From assembly GCA_937958045.1 (NCBI GenBank), contig CALFXL010000005.1:160197-224196 (forward strand): a DNA stretch of 64,000 bases, given 5' to 3'. Shown here piece by piece: positions 35,241 through 43,866 of this stretch. How positions within the stretch are numbered: the stretch's first letter is position 1; each line of letters begins with the position of its first letter. The notes beneath the pieces are model-generated. The model searched no databases. It was not told where the DNA came from and was given only the letters and a program-made list of their open reading frames with translations. This stretch comes from an uncultured Opitutaceae bacterium. Its GTDB lineage: Bacteria > Verrucomicrobiota > Verrucomicrobiia > Opitutales > Opitutaceae. The position numbers and the translations under genes were made by a program.

Positions 35241-36544
35241 GGCCGGCTCGCCTCCGCGGTTTTAGTCGGACGCTTTCGATCGATCACACGCTGCACGGCT
35301 TCTTCTGCTTTGCGCAGACGCGATTCGACATCCGCTCCGCGCGAGATGTCGCGCAACGCGGCCGCGAACCGATGCGTGAGCATCGCGTAAAACGGAGTGC
35401 GCGGACGCGGCCTCGCGCTTGTTTCAAGCTGCGCACGAAACAGCGCGTACGGCATCTGTTCGTATTCGGGAAAATGCGCGAACGCGGCGCGGCGCGCCGG
35501 CACCGCGCCATTCGCGCGCACCAGCGGCACAACGCCGGTTTCGGCCTCCGTGACCCAACGCAGCCACGCGACCGCTGCTTCTTGTTGTTTTGTTTCCGCC
35601 GAGATCGCCCAACACCAACTGCCGCACGCGGCCGCCGGCGTGCCGAGCGATGGCAACGGCATCACGCCCAACCGATCGCCTTTCGTCGCGAGATGTCCGC
35701 GCGCCATCCAGTGTCCGCTCCAATCCATCGCCACGCGACCTTGCCCAAACGGGTCGGGTTCGACCGGATCCGTCGCCGCGAAACCACGCGCAAAAAGCTC
35801 CTGCCACGCGCGCACGCCACGCACGGCCGCTTCGCTCGTGAGTTCGCCGCGCACGCGAGCGATGTCTTGGGCGATCAAGCGCCCACCGGCAGACCATACC
35901 ACCGGCGAGAACGCGTACGTAAACCACTCGTCTGCGCTCTCGTTCATATGCAACGCCACCGGCTCGATGCCCGCGGTCTTCAATTTTTCGCACGCCTTCA
36001 CAAATTCATCCCACGACCAGCCCTGCCCCTCCACTGGCGGCGTCACACCCGCGCGCGCGAGCAACTCGCGATCGTAATAAAGCACGAGCGCCGAATCGAA
36101 ACTGCCGAGCGCGTACAAACGTCCGTCCACCGTGCCTTGCGCCAGGATCGTCGGCAGGAAATCGGCGCGCTCCGCATCACTCAAAAATTCATCGAGCGGT
36201 TTTAACAAACCGACGTCCGCGAAGCGCGCGACCAGCGGTCCATCGAGATCGAACACATCGGGCAGATCGCGTGCTGCAGCGGCGACGGCGAGTTTTTCCG
36301 TGTATTGAAAATCGGGGAAAAACGAGAGCTCCACCGTCCAACCGCGATCGCGATGCGCCGCGTTAAATGCTTCGGCGATTTCGCGCACCGCGTGATTTTC
36401 CGCCTCCTGACCTTGATGGCTCCACACGCGGAGCCGCACATCTTGCGCGGCGTGCGCGCCGACGAGAGCCGCGAGCCAGCAAACAATCCCCACGAGCGGG
36501 TAACGCTTTAAACCATCGGGGATTTTCAAAAAACATGGAGTCAT
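35237..36544 (-). CDS. Sugar ABC transporter substrate-binding protein (SBP family 1)
   Basis: A 435-residue extracellular solute-binding protein. The signal peptide ends near residue 33 (LAALVGAHAAQD). The mature start RLRVWSHQGQEAENHAVREI is like other CUT1 binding proteins, followed by PDVFDLDGPLVARFADVGLL and YYDRELLARAGVTPP. It should capture an oligosaccharide in the periplasm and pass it to the two permeases encoded downstream. No lipobox Cys is seen, so it is probably soluble. The sugar is unknown; a GH43 gene nearby hints at hemicellulose products. Confidence 0.9.
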   Translation of the reverse strand: MTPCFLKIPDGLKRYPLVGIVCWLAALVGAHAAQDVRLRVWSHQGQEAENHAVREIAEAFNAAHRDRGWTVELSFFPDFQYTEKLAVAAAARDLPDVFDLDGPLVARFADVGLLKPLDEFLSDAERADFLPTILAQGTVDGRLYALGSFDSALVLYYDRELLARAGVTPPVEGQGWSWDEFVKACEKLKTAGIEPVALHMNESADEWFTYAFSPVVWSAGGRLIAQDIARVRGELTSEAAVRGVRAWQELFARGFAATDPVEPDPFGQGRVAMDWSGHWMARGHLATKGDRLGVMPLPSLGTPAAACGSWCWAISAETKQQEAAVAWLRWVTEAETGVVPLVRANGAVPARRAAFAHFPEYEQMPYALFRAQLETSARPRPRTPFYAMLTHRFAAALRDISRGADVESRLRKAEEAVQRVIDRKRPTKTAEASRP

Positions 36545-36657
36545 GGCCTCAACATACGCGACTCTCGGGCAGACCTCGCTGAACTAAAAAGTTCCAGCAT
36601 GCGCACTTGTCCCGCGAAGCCGCTCGCGAACACGCCCGCGCAAAGATCGCAGCGACG

Positions 36658-36687
36658 CGAACCGATGTGCGGGCGAACATCGGTTCG
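36658..36687. other. Perfect 11-bp hairpin downstream of the thioredoxin gene
   Basis: CGAACCGATGT (36658-36668) and ACATCGGTTCG (36677-36687) form a perfect stem with an 8-base loop. It starts 16 bp after the stop of the minus-strand thioredoxin gene, but no T-tract follows on that strand. It may be an RNA 3'-end stabiliser or a factor-dependent terminator. Confidence 0.5.
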
Positions 36688-36702
36688 TCGTGTGATACAC
36701 GA

Positions 36703-37137
36703 TCAGCCTTCGAGCATGCCGATTACGATCTCGCGCGCCTCCTGGCCTTCCGCCTGCAGTTTTCCGTCGGGACCGTAGATTTTGAAATTAGGCACCGACT
36801 TGATGTTGTACTGCTTCGCAACGGGCGAAGACCAATCGATCCCCTTCTTATCCGGACGATTGATATCGACCTTCACCACCACGATATCGTCGCGCGATGC
36901 GTGGAGCTGGTCGAGCAGCGGCGCGATACGACGGCATGGCGGACAATAATCGCTGGTGAAATCGAAGACCGTGGTTTTTCCCGGAACCGCGTGATCGGCG
37001 ATATTCACTTCTTCGCCGTGGGCGATTCGCGCGGGTTTTTCCGGTTTCGTATAAGAAGCGGCTTCCGCTGCAAAAGCCGGCACGAAGGCGGCCGAAAGAA
37101 AAACCAACGACGCAATCACTGCATGTAAGGATTTCAT
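36703..37137 (-). CDS. Periplasmic thioredoxin-fold protein
   Basis: A 144-residue exported thioredoxin. The signal peptide spans about 24 residues (SLHAVIASLVFLSAAFVPAF). The redox motif is Cys65-Pro-Pro-Cys68 in TSDYCPPCRRIAPLLDQL, and the cis-proline segment is SVPNFKIYGPDG. It likely transfers electrons or reduces cytochrome c or other periplasmic thiols. CPPC rather than CGPC suggests a role different from general thioredoxin. The ATG at 37137 starts the signal peptide. It lies just beyond the terminator of the nuo operon and has its own promoter. Confidence 0.88.
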   Translation of the reverse strand: MKSLHAVIASLVFLSAAFVPAFAAEAASYTKPEKPARIAHGEEVNIADHAVPGKTTVFDFTSDYCPPCRRIAPLLDQLHASRDDIVVVKVDINRPDKKGIDWSSPVAKQYNIKSVPNFKIYGPDGKLQAEGQEAREIVIGMLEG

Positions 37138-37232
37138 ATTTTGGGGTGAGGTTGATGCGTGGAACGCGCCTCCCGTTTCGGCGCAAAGACCCGGCATGTC
37201 AAACCACCCGGCCGGCCAAAGCGCGCAGCCAA

Positions 37233-37261
37233 CAAAAAAGCCCGGCGCGAAGGCCGGGCTT
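37233..37261 (-). terminator. Rho-independent terminator of the nuo operon
   Basis: On the minus strand AAGCCCGGC (37261-37253) pairs perfectly with GCCGGGCTT (37246-37238) around a 6-base loop and continues into T6. It starts 24 bp after the nuoN stop and closes the 14-kb operon. Confidence 0.9.
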
Positions 37262-37284
37262 GAAGAGAGATTTTGTCAGCGCGA

Positions 37285-38817
37285 TCAGAGCGCGGCCGTG
37301 AGCCACGCGATGACGGGCTGTTGATAGAAGCCGAAGAGCACCGAGGCCAACGCGAGCAAACCGAGCACGGTGCCGAGGCCAAAGGTCACCGGCGTGCGTG
37401 CGGGACGCGTTTCGCTTTCGTTTTCGATCGTGGGCACCGGCCAGGCGGAGAAGAACGCGGCTTTGATCCAGCCGAAGTAATAATAGATCGAGATCACCAC
37501 GCCGACGATCGCGATGCCGAGCAGCCAGTAGAGACCGGCTTGGAAAGCGGGAATGAAGACGAGCAGTTTTCCGATAAAACCGGCGAGCGGAGGAATACCC
37601 GCGAGCGAGCCGAGGCCCACCGCGAGCACGCCGCCGAGGAAGGGGTCTTCCTTGGCGAGATTTGTGTAGTGCTCGAGCTCTTGATCGGCGTCGTTCACGC
37701 CCGCGACATGCGTCATCACACCAAACACGGCGAACGATGCGAGCAGGTACGTGACGAGGTAGAAGTAGATCGACGCGGCAGCGTTCGGCACGAAGAGGAT
37801 CGCGATGACGCCGATGAGCAGATACCCCGCGTGCGAGACACCGGAGAGACCGATGAGGCGTTTCACGTTGTGCTGCGTGAGCGCGGCGAGGTTGCCGAAG
37901 ATGATCGTCGCCGCGGCCATCAACGAAAGCAGCGGGACGAGGATGCCTTTGTACGCGGCGAACACTTGCACCAGCGTGATGAGCACCGCGAAACCGGCGG
38001 CCTTGGAGCCGACCGCCAGGAAAGCCGTCACCGGCGTGGGCGCACCCTGATACACATCGGGCACCCAAATCTGGAAAGGAACCGCGCCGATCTTGAAGGC
38101 GACGCCGGCGAGCACGAGCACAACACCGAGCTGCGCGAGGAAGTTGTCGGGATTCTGCGCGAGGAAGTTCGCGATCTGATCGAAGTTCATCGCATCGGTC
38201 TCGGCATGACCGGGCAGCAACGGATTACCGGCGGCGCCGTAAAGCATCACGATACCGAACAAGAGCAGCGACGAGCTCAGGGCACCCATGATGAGGTACT
38301 TGAGGCCGGCTTCGAGCGAGAGCGGATTGGTACGGACGTACGAGACGAGGATGTAGAAACCGACCGTGACCGTTTCGAGCGCCACGAAGAGCATCACGAA
38401 GTGGTTGCTCTGCGCGAGGAGCATCATCGCGGCGGAGACCACCAGCACGATGTGGAAAAACTCGATCCTGGGCATGCGCTGCTTGGCGAGAGCCACACTG
38501 CCGAGCGCGCAGACGAGGATCGACGTGAGCAGGAAAAACACCCGCATGAACTGCCCCTGCGACGTATGCGCCAGCAGACCGTTAAACGTGTCGCGCATGC
38601 TCGGATCCAGATAGGGCGTCGAGTAGTTCAGTATCAGCCCGACCAATACACCGACCTGGCCGAGGATGGCGACGCCTGGGATGAGGTCGTGTTTCGATTT
38701 GGGCAGCACGACTTCGAGAACCAGCAAAAGCAGGGCGATGCAGCCGAGCATGAGCTCGGGCATGATCGCGAGCCACTGGTTCGAGTTCGCGGCGGCGGTG
38801 AGAGTTTCGAGATTCAT
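37285..38817 (-). CDS. nuoN: NADH-quinone oxidoreductase subunit N
   Basis: A 510-residue antiporter-like membrane subunit of complex I, with about 14 hydrophobic helices. Conserved segments include HFVMLFVALETVTVGFYILV (Glu of TM5), KIGAVPFQIWVPDVYQGAPT (Lys of TM7), GLSGVSHAGYLLIGV and GGVLAVGLGSLAGIPPLAGF. It pumps protons in the membrane arm. It is the last gene of the operon, 15 bp after nuoM. Confidence 0.96.
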   Translation of the reverse strand: MNLETLTAAANSNQWLAIMPELMLGCIALLLLVLEVVLPKSKHDLIPGVAILGQVGVLVGLILNYSTPYLDPSMRDTFNGLLAHTSQGQFMRVFFLLTSILVCALGSVALAKQRMPRIEFFHIVLVVSAAMMLLAQSNHFVMLFVALETVTVGFYILVSYVRTNPLSLEAGLKYLIMGALSSSLLLFGIVMLYGAAGNPLLPGHAETDAMNFDQIANFLAQNPDNFLAQLGVVLVLAGVAFKIGAVPFQIWVPDVYQGAPTPVTAFLAVGSKAAGFAVLITLVQVFAAYKGILVPLLSLMAAATIIFGNLAALTQHNVKRLIGLSGVSHAGYLLIGVIAILFVPNAAASIYFYLVTYLLASFAVFGVMTHVAGVNDADQELEHYTNLAKEDPFLGGVLAVGLGSLAGIPPLAGFIGKLLVFIPAFQAGLYWLLGIAIVGVVISIYYYFGWIKAAFFSAWPVPTIENESETRPARTPVTFGLGTVLGLLALASVLFGFYQQPVIAWLTAAL

Positions 38818-38832
38818 CGCGGCGGGAAAAGA

Positions 38833-40362
38833 TTACTTGCTGACCACCTCGGCGGCGGGCGCGGCCGGGTAGATCGACTGGAGCGTTTTATTGAGCGGCG
38901 TGGAGAGCGACTTCGGCCAGAAACCGATGAACAGGAGCGCCGCCAGCAGCACGAGCGCGGGGATTTTTTCGGACCAACGAAGATCGGTCGTGGGATTGGC
39001 CTCCGCCACGCGGGCGAAGTCTTCCGTTTTCGGCCCAAAGAAAATGCGAGCCGCCGAGCGCAGGCCGTAGATCGCGGAGATCACGATGCCCGCCACCGCA
39101 GCGACGGTGAACGCCGGAGAATAATCCCACAGTGCGATGAAGATCGTGAACTCGCCCCAGAAGTTGGCGAAGCCGGGAAGACCGATGCTGGCCATCGTCG
39201 CGGCGACAAAGAACGCCGCGAGCACGGGCGCCTTTTGCGCGAGGCCACCCATCGCCTGCATGTCGAACGTGTGCGTGCGGTGATAGATGCTGGTCGAAAG
39301 GAGGAACAACAACGCGACCGACAAACCGTGCGCGACCATCAACAACACCACGCCGCCCGCGCCCATCGCGGAAAATGCCGCGATGCCGAGGAACGCGTAC
39401 CCCATGTGCATGACCGAGCTGTAACCGACCATCTGTTTCAGGTCGCGTTGCGCGATCGTCACGAAGCCGATGATGAGGATGTTACCGAGCGCGAGCCACG
39501 CCAGGAGGCAGGACCAGTGCGCGGCGCCTTGCGGCAACAGCGGCAGCCCGATCTGCACCAGACCATAGAGACCGAATTTTTTCAGCACGCCTGCGTGCAA
39601 CATCGCCGCAGAGCTCGGAGCCGCGCCATAACCGAGAGGCGCCCACGTGTGCAGCGGCCATAACGAAACGAGGATGCCGAAGCCGAAGAGCAGCAGCGCG
39701 AAGATGTTTTGTTGCGCGACTTCGGAAAGACCTTGCTGGCCGATCATCGTGCGCAGCGCGATCAGGTCGAAGGTCTTCAATTCCGTGCCGCTCTTGATGT
39801 AGAGAGCGATCAAGCCGAGTAGCGACAGCATCGCGCCGAGCGTGAGGTAAATCGTCATCTTCATCGCCGCGTAGCCGCGGTCGCGTCCGCCCCAGATGCC
39901 GACCATGATGAAGGTCGGGATGAGCGCGAGTTCGTGGAAGAAATAGAAGAAGAAGATATCCACCGATGCGAACACGCCCATGAGGCCTGCCTGCATGATG
40001 AGCAGGAGCATCAAGTAGAGTTTGAGGCGTTCCGCATTTGATTGGATCGCGTAGAGACCGGCGGCGAAACCCACGATGCCCGCGAGCACGAAGAGCGGCA
40101 GCGAGATGCCGTTGAGGCCGAGGATCAAGTTGATGCCGACACCCGCGAGACCGGTGTCGTAGCTCGACAGAAACGCGTATCCATACTGCTGAGGCGCGGC
40201 GCCGTATTGAGACCACAAATACAGCGCGACAGCCGCCGGCACGCCGAAGCCGAGATAGGCGAGCTTCACGGAGAAGCGCTTGGGCAACCCGAGCGCGATC
40301 GCAAGGGCGACACCCAGTGGCGTCAGGATGGAGAGGAGAAGAAAATCAACCGGCGGGTTCAT
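38833..40362 (-). CDS. nuoM: NADH-quinone oxidoreductase subunit M
   Basis: A 509-residue proton-pumping subunit of the membrane arm. Signatures include FFYFFHELALIPTFIMVGIW (TM5 Glu), GILVSLWPLHTWAPLGYGAA, AAMLHAGVLKKFGLYGLVQI and MVGYSSVMHMGYAFLGI. These match the NuoM/Nqo13 branch. It lies 56 bp after nuoL and 15 bp before nuoN. The leader before its ATG includes the stretch TTTCCCGAATC, also found before nuoL and, in shortened form, nuoD. Confidence 0.96.
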   Translation of the reverse strand: MNPPVDFLLLSILTPLGVALAIALGLPKRFSVKLAYLGFGVPAAVALYLWSQYGAAPQQYGYAFLSSYDTGLAGVGINLILGLNGISLPLFVLAGIVGFAAGLYAIQSNAERLKLYLMLLLIMQAGLMGVFASVDIFFFYFFHELALIPTFIMVGIWGGRDRGYAAMKMTIYLTLGAMLSLLGLIALYIKSGTELKTFDLIALRTMIGQQGLSEVAQQNIFALLLFGFGILVSLWPLHTWAPLGYGAAPSSAAMLHAGVLKKFGLYGLVQIGLPLLPQGAAHWSCLLAWLALGNILIIGFVTIAQRDLKQMVGYSSVMHMGYAFLGIAAFSAMGAGGVVLLMVAHGLSVALLFLLSTSIYHRTHTFDMQAMGGLAQKAPVLAAFFVAATMASIGLPGFANFWGEFTIFIALWDYSPAFTVAAVAGIVISAIYGLRSAARIFFGPKTEDFARVAEANPTTDLRWSEKIPALVLLAALLFIGFWPKSLSTPLNKTLQSIYPAAPAAEVVSK

Positions 40363-40418
40363 TCAGATTCGGGAAAGGGAGTCGTGAATCGAAGTTCGAA
40401 AAGAATTCGGAGGAGCGG

Positions 40419-42326
40419 TTAAAACAGGCCCGAGGCGAAGCCCCACACCAGCACCGCGCCGATGAGGAACCAATACACGTACGCATGGAGGTTGCCGACG
40501 TGGAGCGCGCGTGCCCCCATGCCGAAGAGCCCCACCACCCCGGCGATCCCTCGCACGATGAGACCGGCGAGGAAGATCTGCTCCAGAAAGTTCACGAAGA
40601 GCGCGAAACGCTGCTGAATCTTCGCGACGTAATAATTGTAGAGATCGTCGGGGAAGGCCTTGAGAAACGAGAGGCCGGAGAAAGCCGCCGGGCTCTTCGC
40701 CGCGAGCGTGTCCACCGAGTCGTTTTTGTAGAAGAAGTACGCGACGAGCGAACCGAGGGCCATCACGCCGATGCTGGTCGCGAAGACGACGTTGTGGGCG
40801 TGGTGATGATTGTGGCTGTCCGGGACGTCGTTGAAGACATTGCTGAAAACGGCGTTGTCCAAGATGAACGAGTAGCCGCCGACCACCGCGAGCACGGCGA
40901 GGACGAGCAAGGGCAATGTCATGCTGAAACCGCCTTCGTGCGCGTGAGCCGCTTCGTCGCTGCGCGGTTTGCCGAGGAAGACGAGCTTCCACATGCGAAT
41001 CATGTAGAACGAGGTGAGCACCGCGGTGAACGCAAGCAGGCCGAACACGAGCGTGTTTTTCTCAAACGCGAGCAGCAGGATCGCGTCTTTCGAGAAGAAC
41101 CCGGAGAGCATCGGGAAACCGATGATCGCGAGCACGCCGAGCGTGAAGGTCACAAAGGTGAACTTCATACGGCTGGCGAGACCGCCCATCTTGAAGATGT
41201 TTTGCTCGTGGTGGCAGCCGTGAATCACGGAACCGGAGCCGAGGAAGAGCAGCGCCTTGAAGAAGGCGTGCGTCATCAAGTGGAACATCGCGATGCCCGC
41301 GCCGGCACTGAGAAGATAGGTCTGCGTGACGCCTTCGACGGTTTGCGTTTCCGGGAGACGGCCGAGACCGAACGCGGCGACCATGTAGCCGAGTTGAGAA
41401 AGCGTGGAATAAGCGAGGACCTTCTTGATGTCGCTCTGCGTGATCGCGCAGAAGGCGGCGTACACGGCGGTGACCACACCGATCCACATCACCACATCGA
41501 GCGCGGCGGGCGCGGCGACGAAGAGCGGTTCGAGGCGGCACAGCATGTAGATACCGGCGGCCACCATCGTGGCGGCGTGGATGAGCGCGGAGACCGGTGT
41601 CGGGCCTTCCATCGCGTCCGGGAGCCACACGTGCAGCGGAAGCTGCGCGGACTTACCCACCGCACCGCAGAAGAGCAGCAGCGGAATGCCCGCGATCATC
41701 GTTTCACCGGCGGCAAATTTCGCTTCGGCGAGTGCGCCGAGTTCGCCGATGTTTACCGTGCCGAAGGCGTGATAGCACCAGACGATGCCGAGGAGGAAAC
41801 CGAAGTCGCCGACACGATTGGTGATGAAGGCCTTCTTCGAAGCGTCGGCCGCGGATTGTTTGTCGCAAAAATGATTGATGAGCAGCCAGGAGCTGAAACC
41901 GACGAGCTCCCAGAAGATGAACATCATGAAAAGATTGTCGGCAAAAACGATGCCGAGCATCGAAAACATGAAGATCGAGAGGCCGCCGAAATAGCGCGCC
42001 TTCGCGCCGTCGTGCGACATGTACCCGAGCGAGAAGACATGCACGCAGAGACCGACGATCGCGACGATCGCGAGCATGAGCGCCGCGAGGTCGTCGAATT
42101 TAATGCCGAGCGTGATGTCGAGATCGCCGACCTGCAGCCAACTGAAGGAGTCGGCGAAACGCACATTGCTGAAAACCAGTTGGAGCGCCACAGCGGCAAG
42201 ACCGGCGCACGCCGCGGTCGAGAGGATCGACGCGAGCGTGCCCTGACGGCGCAGGAACAGCGCGATCACGGCGGCGGAGCCGAGCGGAAGCAGGAGGACG
42301 AGGATGGCGAGTTGGACGGGTGTCAC
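40419..42326 (-). CDS. nuoL: NADH-quinone oxidoreductase subunit L
   Basis: A 635-residue subunit that carries the long lateral helix of complex I and is the most distal proton pump. Family motifs are MMFIFWELVGFSSWLLINHF, SAQLPLHVWLPDAMEGPTPV, SALIHAATMVAAGIYMLCRL, VLAYSTLSQLGYMVAAFG and HLMTHAFFKALLFLGSGSVI. The start is GTG at 42326 (MTPVQLAILVLLLPLGSAAV). The order nuoK, nuoL, nuoM, nuoN is the usual one. Confidence 0.96.
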   Translation of the reverse strand: MTPVQLAILVLLLPLGSAAVIALFLRRQGTLASILSTAACAGLAAVALQLVFSNVRFADSFSWLQVGDLDITLGIKFDDLAALMLAIVAIVGLCVHVFSLGYMSHDGAKARYFGGLSIFMFSMLGIVFADNLFMMFIFWELVGFSSWLLINHFCDKQSAADASKKAFITNRVGDFGFLLGIVWCYHAFGTVNIGELGALAEAKFAAGETMIAGIPLLLFCGAVGKSAQLPLHVWLPDAMEGPTPVSALIHAATMVAAGIYMLCRLEPLFVAAPAALDVVMWIGVVTAVYAAFCAITQSDIKKVLAYSTLSQLGYMVAAFGLGRLPETQTVEGVTQTYLLSAGAGIAMFHLMTHAFFKALLFLGSGSVIHGCHHEQNIFKMGGLASRMKFTFVTFTLGVLAIIGFPMLSGFFSKDAILLLAFEKNTLVFGLLAFTAVLTSFYMIRMWKLVFLGKPRSDEAAHAHEGGFSMTLPLLVLAVLAVVGGYSFILDNAVFSNVFNDVPDSHNHHHAHNVVFATSIGVMALGSLVAYFFYKNDSVDTLAAKSPAAFSGLSFLKAFPDDLYNYYVAKIQQRFALFVNFLEQIFLAGLIVRGIAGVVGLFGMGARALHVGNLHAYVYWFLIGAVLVWGFASGLF

Positions 42327-42349
42327 AGTGGGAAATCGGATTCGGGAAG

Positions 42350-42372
42350 GGTCACAGAGCGCACAGAGTTCG
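42350..42372. repeat. Degenerate half-copy of the CACAGAG repeat (nuoL-nuoK gap)
   Basis: The gap between nuoK and nuoL contains GTCACAGAGCGCACAGAG, which resembles one arm of the palindromic elements at 46817-46892 and 48808-48895. The second arm is not recognisable, so this may be a decayed copy. Confidence 0.45.
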
Positions 42373-42392
42373 CTGGAATTGAAAAACCGAGG

Positions 42393-42698
42393 TCAGTTTT
42401 TCAGTGCGTTGAGCTCCTCGACTTGCACGGTCTGGCGGCGACGGAAGAGCGCCACAATGATGGCGAGACCGACGGCGACCTCCGCCGCGGCCACGGTGAG
42501 TATGAAGAAAACGAATACATTGCCGTCGACCGTGCCGTTGAAGCGCGAGAAGGCGACGAGCGCGAGGGTCGTGGCGACGAGCATCAACTCGAGGCACATG
42601 TAGATCACGAGCGTGTTCTTGCGCAGCAGCACGCCAAAGAAGCCGATGGCGAAGAGCAGCGCGCTGAGCACGATGAAGTGGTGCAGTCCGATGTTCAT
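42393..42698 (-). CDS. nuoK: NADH-quinone oxidoreductase subunit K
   Basis: A 101-residue three-helix subunit (Nqo11). The conserved segments [20 protein letters not shown] and [19 protein letters not shown] contain the membrane Glu residue (CLELML) and [20 protein letters not shown] contains the second (AAEVAVG). Both belong to the proton-translocation path. The ATG overlaps the nuoJ stop (ATGA) and has GGAGGA six bases upstream. Confidence 0.96.
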   Translation of the reverse strand: MNIGLHHFIVLSALLFAIGFFGVLLRKNTLVIYMCLELMLVATTLALVAFSRFNGTVDGNVFVFFILTVAAAEVAVGLAIIVALFRRRQTVQVEELNALKN

Positions 42699-43213
42699 TT
42701 AACGTCCTCCAAGCCTTCGAACTTTTTGCTGAGTACGATCACGCCGAGCATGGCGATGAGCAGGAGAAAGCCGACGACCTGCACGGGCAGCAGGTAGGTG
42801 GTGAAAAGTTTCGCACCGTAGATCTTGAGATCGAGGAGCACGCTCGCGGGCTGGCCGGCCTCGGGGAGACGCGCGAGTTCGGGACGTTTCGCGAGCAGGT
42901 AAACACCGGTGAGCAACAACGCGCCGGCGATGGTGCTGGAGACGATCGTCATCTTTTTGAAGACCGGGCGGTCCCCACCCTGCATGTTGAGCAACATGAT
43001 GATGAAGAGGAAGAGCGCCACGACCGCGCCCGCGTAAACGAGCACCAGGAGCACGGCGAGCAGCTGCGCATCAAGCTGGAGGAACAGACCGGCGACGCCG
43101 CACAGGCTGAGCAGAAACGCTAGGGACGCGCCCACGGTGTTTCGCTTAAACACGACCGCGAGCGCCGAGGCCACGGTGATGGCGGCGAAGATGTAGAAAT
43201 AAGTGTCGGACAT
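42695..43213 (-). CDS. nuoJ: NADH-quinone oxidoreductase subunit J
   Basis: A 172-residue membrane subunit (Nqo10) with five helices. The TM3 segment [20 protein letters not shown], bearing the conserved Tyr-Ala-Gly-Ala, and the following [13 protein letters not shown] are diagnostic. It lies next to the quinone-proximal part of the membrane arm. It overlaps nuoK by 4 bp and is separated from nuoI by an 89-bp gap with an inverted repeat. Confidence 0.95.
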   Translation of the reverse strand: MSDTYFYIFAAITVASALAVVFKRNTVGASLAFLLSLCGVAGLFLQLDAQLLAVLLVLVYAGAVVALFLFIIMLLNMQGGDRPVFKKMTIVSSTIAGALLLTGVYLLAKRPELARLPEAGQPASVLLDLKIYGAKLFTTYLLPVQVVGFLLLIAMLGVIVLSKKFEGLEDVK

Positions 43214-43240
43214 TTCGTCGAAGGAAGAGTGATGAACGCG

Positions 43241-43287
43241 GAATGATGAATGAAGCGGAGAGCGGGTGTTCTTAATTCCTCATTCCT
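43241..43287. repeat. Imperfect inverted repeat in the nuoJ-nuoI gap
   Basis: GGAATGATGAATGAA (43241-43255) and TTAATTCCTCATTCC (43273-43287) pair at 13 of 15 positions around a 17-base spacer. The gap is AT-rich compared with the genes. The element differs in sequence from the CCACAGAG type found elsewhere in the operon. Confidence 0.55.
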
Positions 43288-43302
43288 GATTCTGGATTGG
43301 TC

Positions 43303-43842
43303 TCAGTGGACGTTGCCGTGCTCCTCGGCAGCTTTCTTTTTGTCCCACTTGAAATGCTGATCGGGCAGCGTGCCGCCGAGTTCGTAGAGTTTCTTCTTGT
43401 TGTTCACCATCTCGGCGCGGGTGTATCCACTGGTTGAATACTGCGTTTGCAGCCAGATCGCCTCTTCGGGGCAGACTTCCTGGCACAGGCCGCAGTAGAT
43501 GCAGCGCAGCATGTCGATTTCGAACTCCTGCGGCGCTTTTTCCACGTGCGCGTATTCGGAATCGGGCGGGATTTCGCCGGGCGTGATACGGATCGCCTTG
43601 GGCGGGCAGACGAATTCGCAGAGCTGGCAGGAGACGCACTTCTCGCGACCGTTGGGATCTTTGACGAGCGTCGGCACGCCGCGATAGCCCGGCGGGATCG
43701 GCGGACGCTCCTCCGGGTACTTCATCGTGACGGTGGGCGCGACGAGGTGCTTCCAGGTCGTTTTGAGTCCGGAAAGGATCTGCGGGATGTAGGTGCGTTC
43801 CGCGAGGGTGAGCGGCTTGCGTTCGACTTCGATGACGGCCAT
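43303..43842 (-). CDS. nuoI: NADH-quinone oxidoreductase subunit I
   Basis: A 179-residue ferredoxin-like subunit that carries clusters N6a and N6b between the peripheral arm and N2. The two motifs are CVSCQLCEFVCPPKAI and CIYCGLCQEVCPEEAI. The N-terminal amphipathic part (LAERTYIPQILSGLKTTWKH) and the GYRGVPTLVKDPNGREKC segment fit the family. It lies 24 bp after nuoH. Confidence 0.96.
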   Translation of the reverse strand: MAVIEVERKPLTLAERTYIPQILSGLKTTWKHLVAPTVTMKYPEERPPIPPGYRGVPTLVKDPNGREKCVSCQLCEFVCPPKAIRITPGEIPPDSEYAHVEKAPQEFEIDMLRCIYCGLCQEVCPEEAIWLQTQYSTSGYTRAEMVNNKKKLYELGGTLPDQHFKWDKKKAAEEHGNVH

Positions 43843-43866
43843 GGCGCGGGAAAAATGGGTTGTGGA

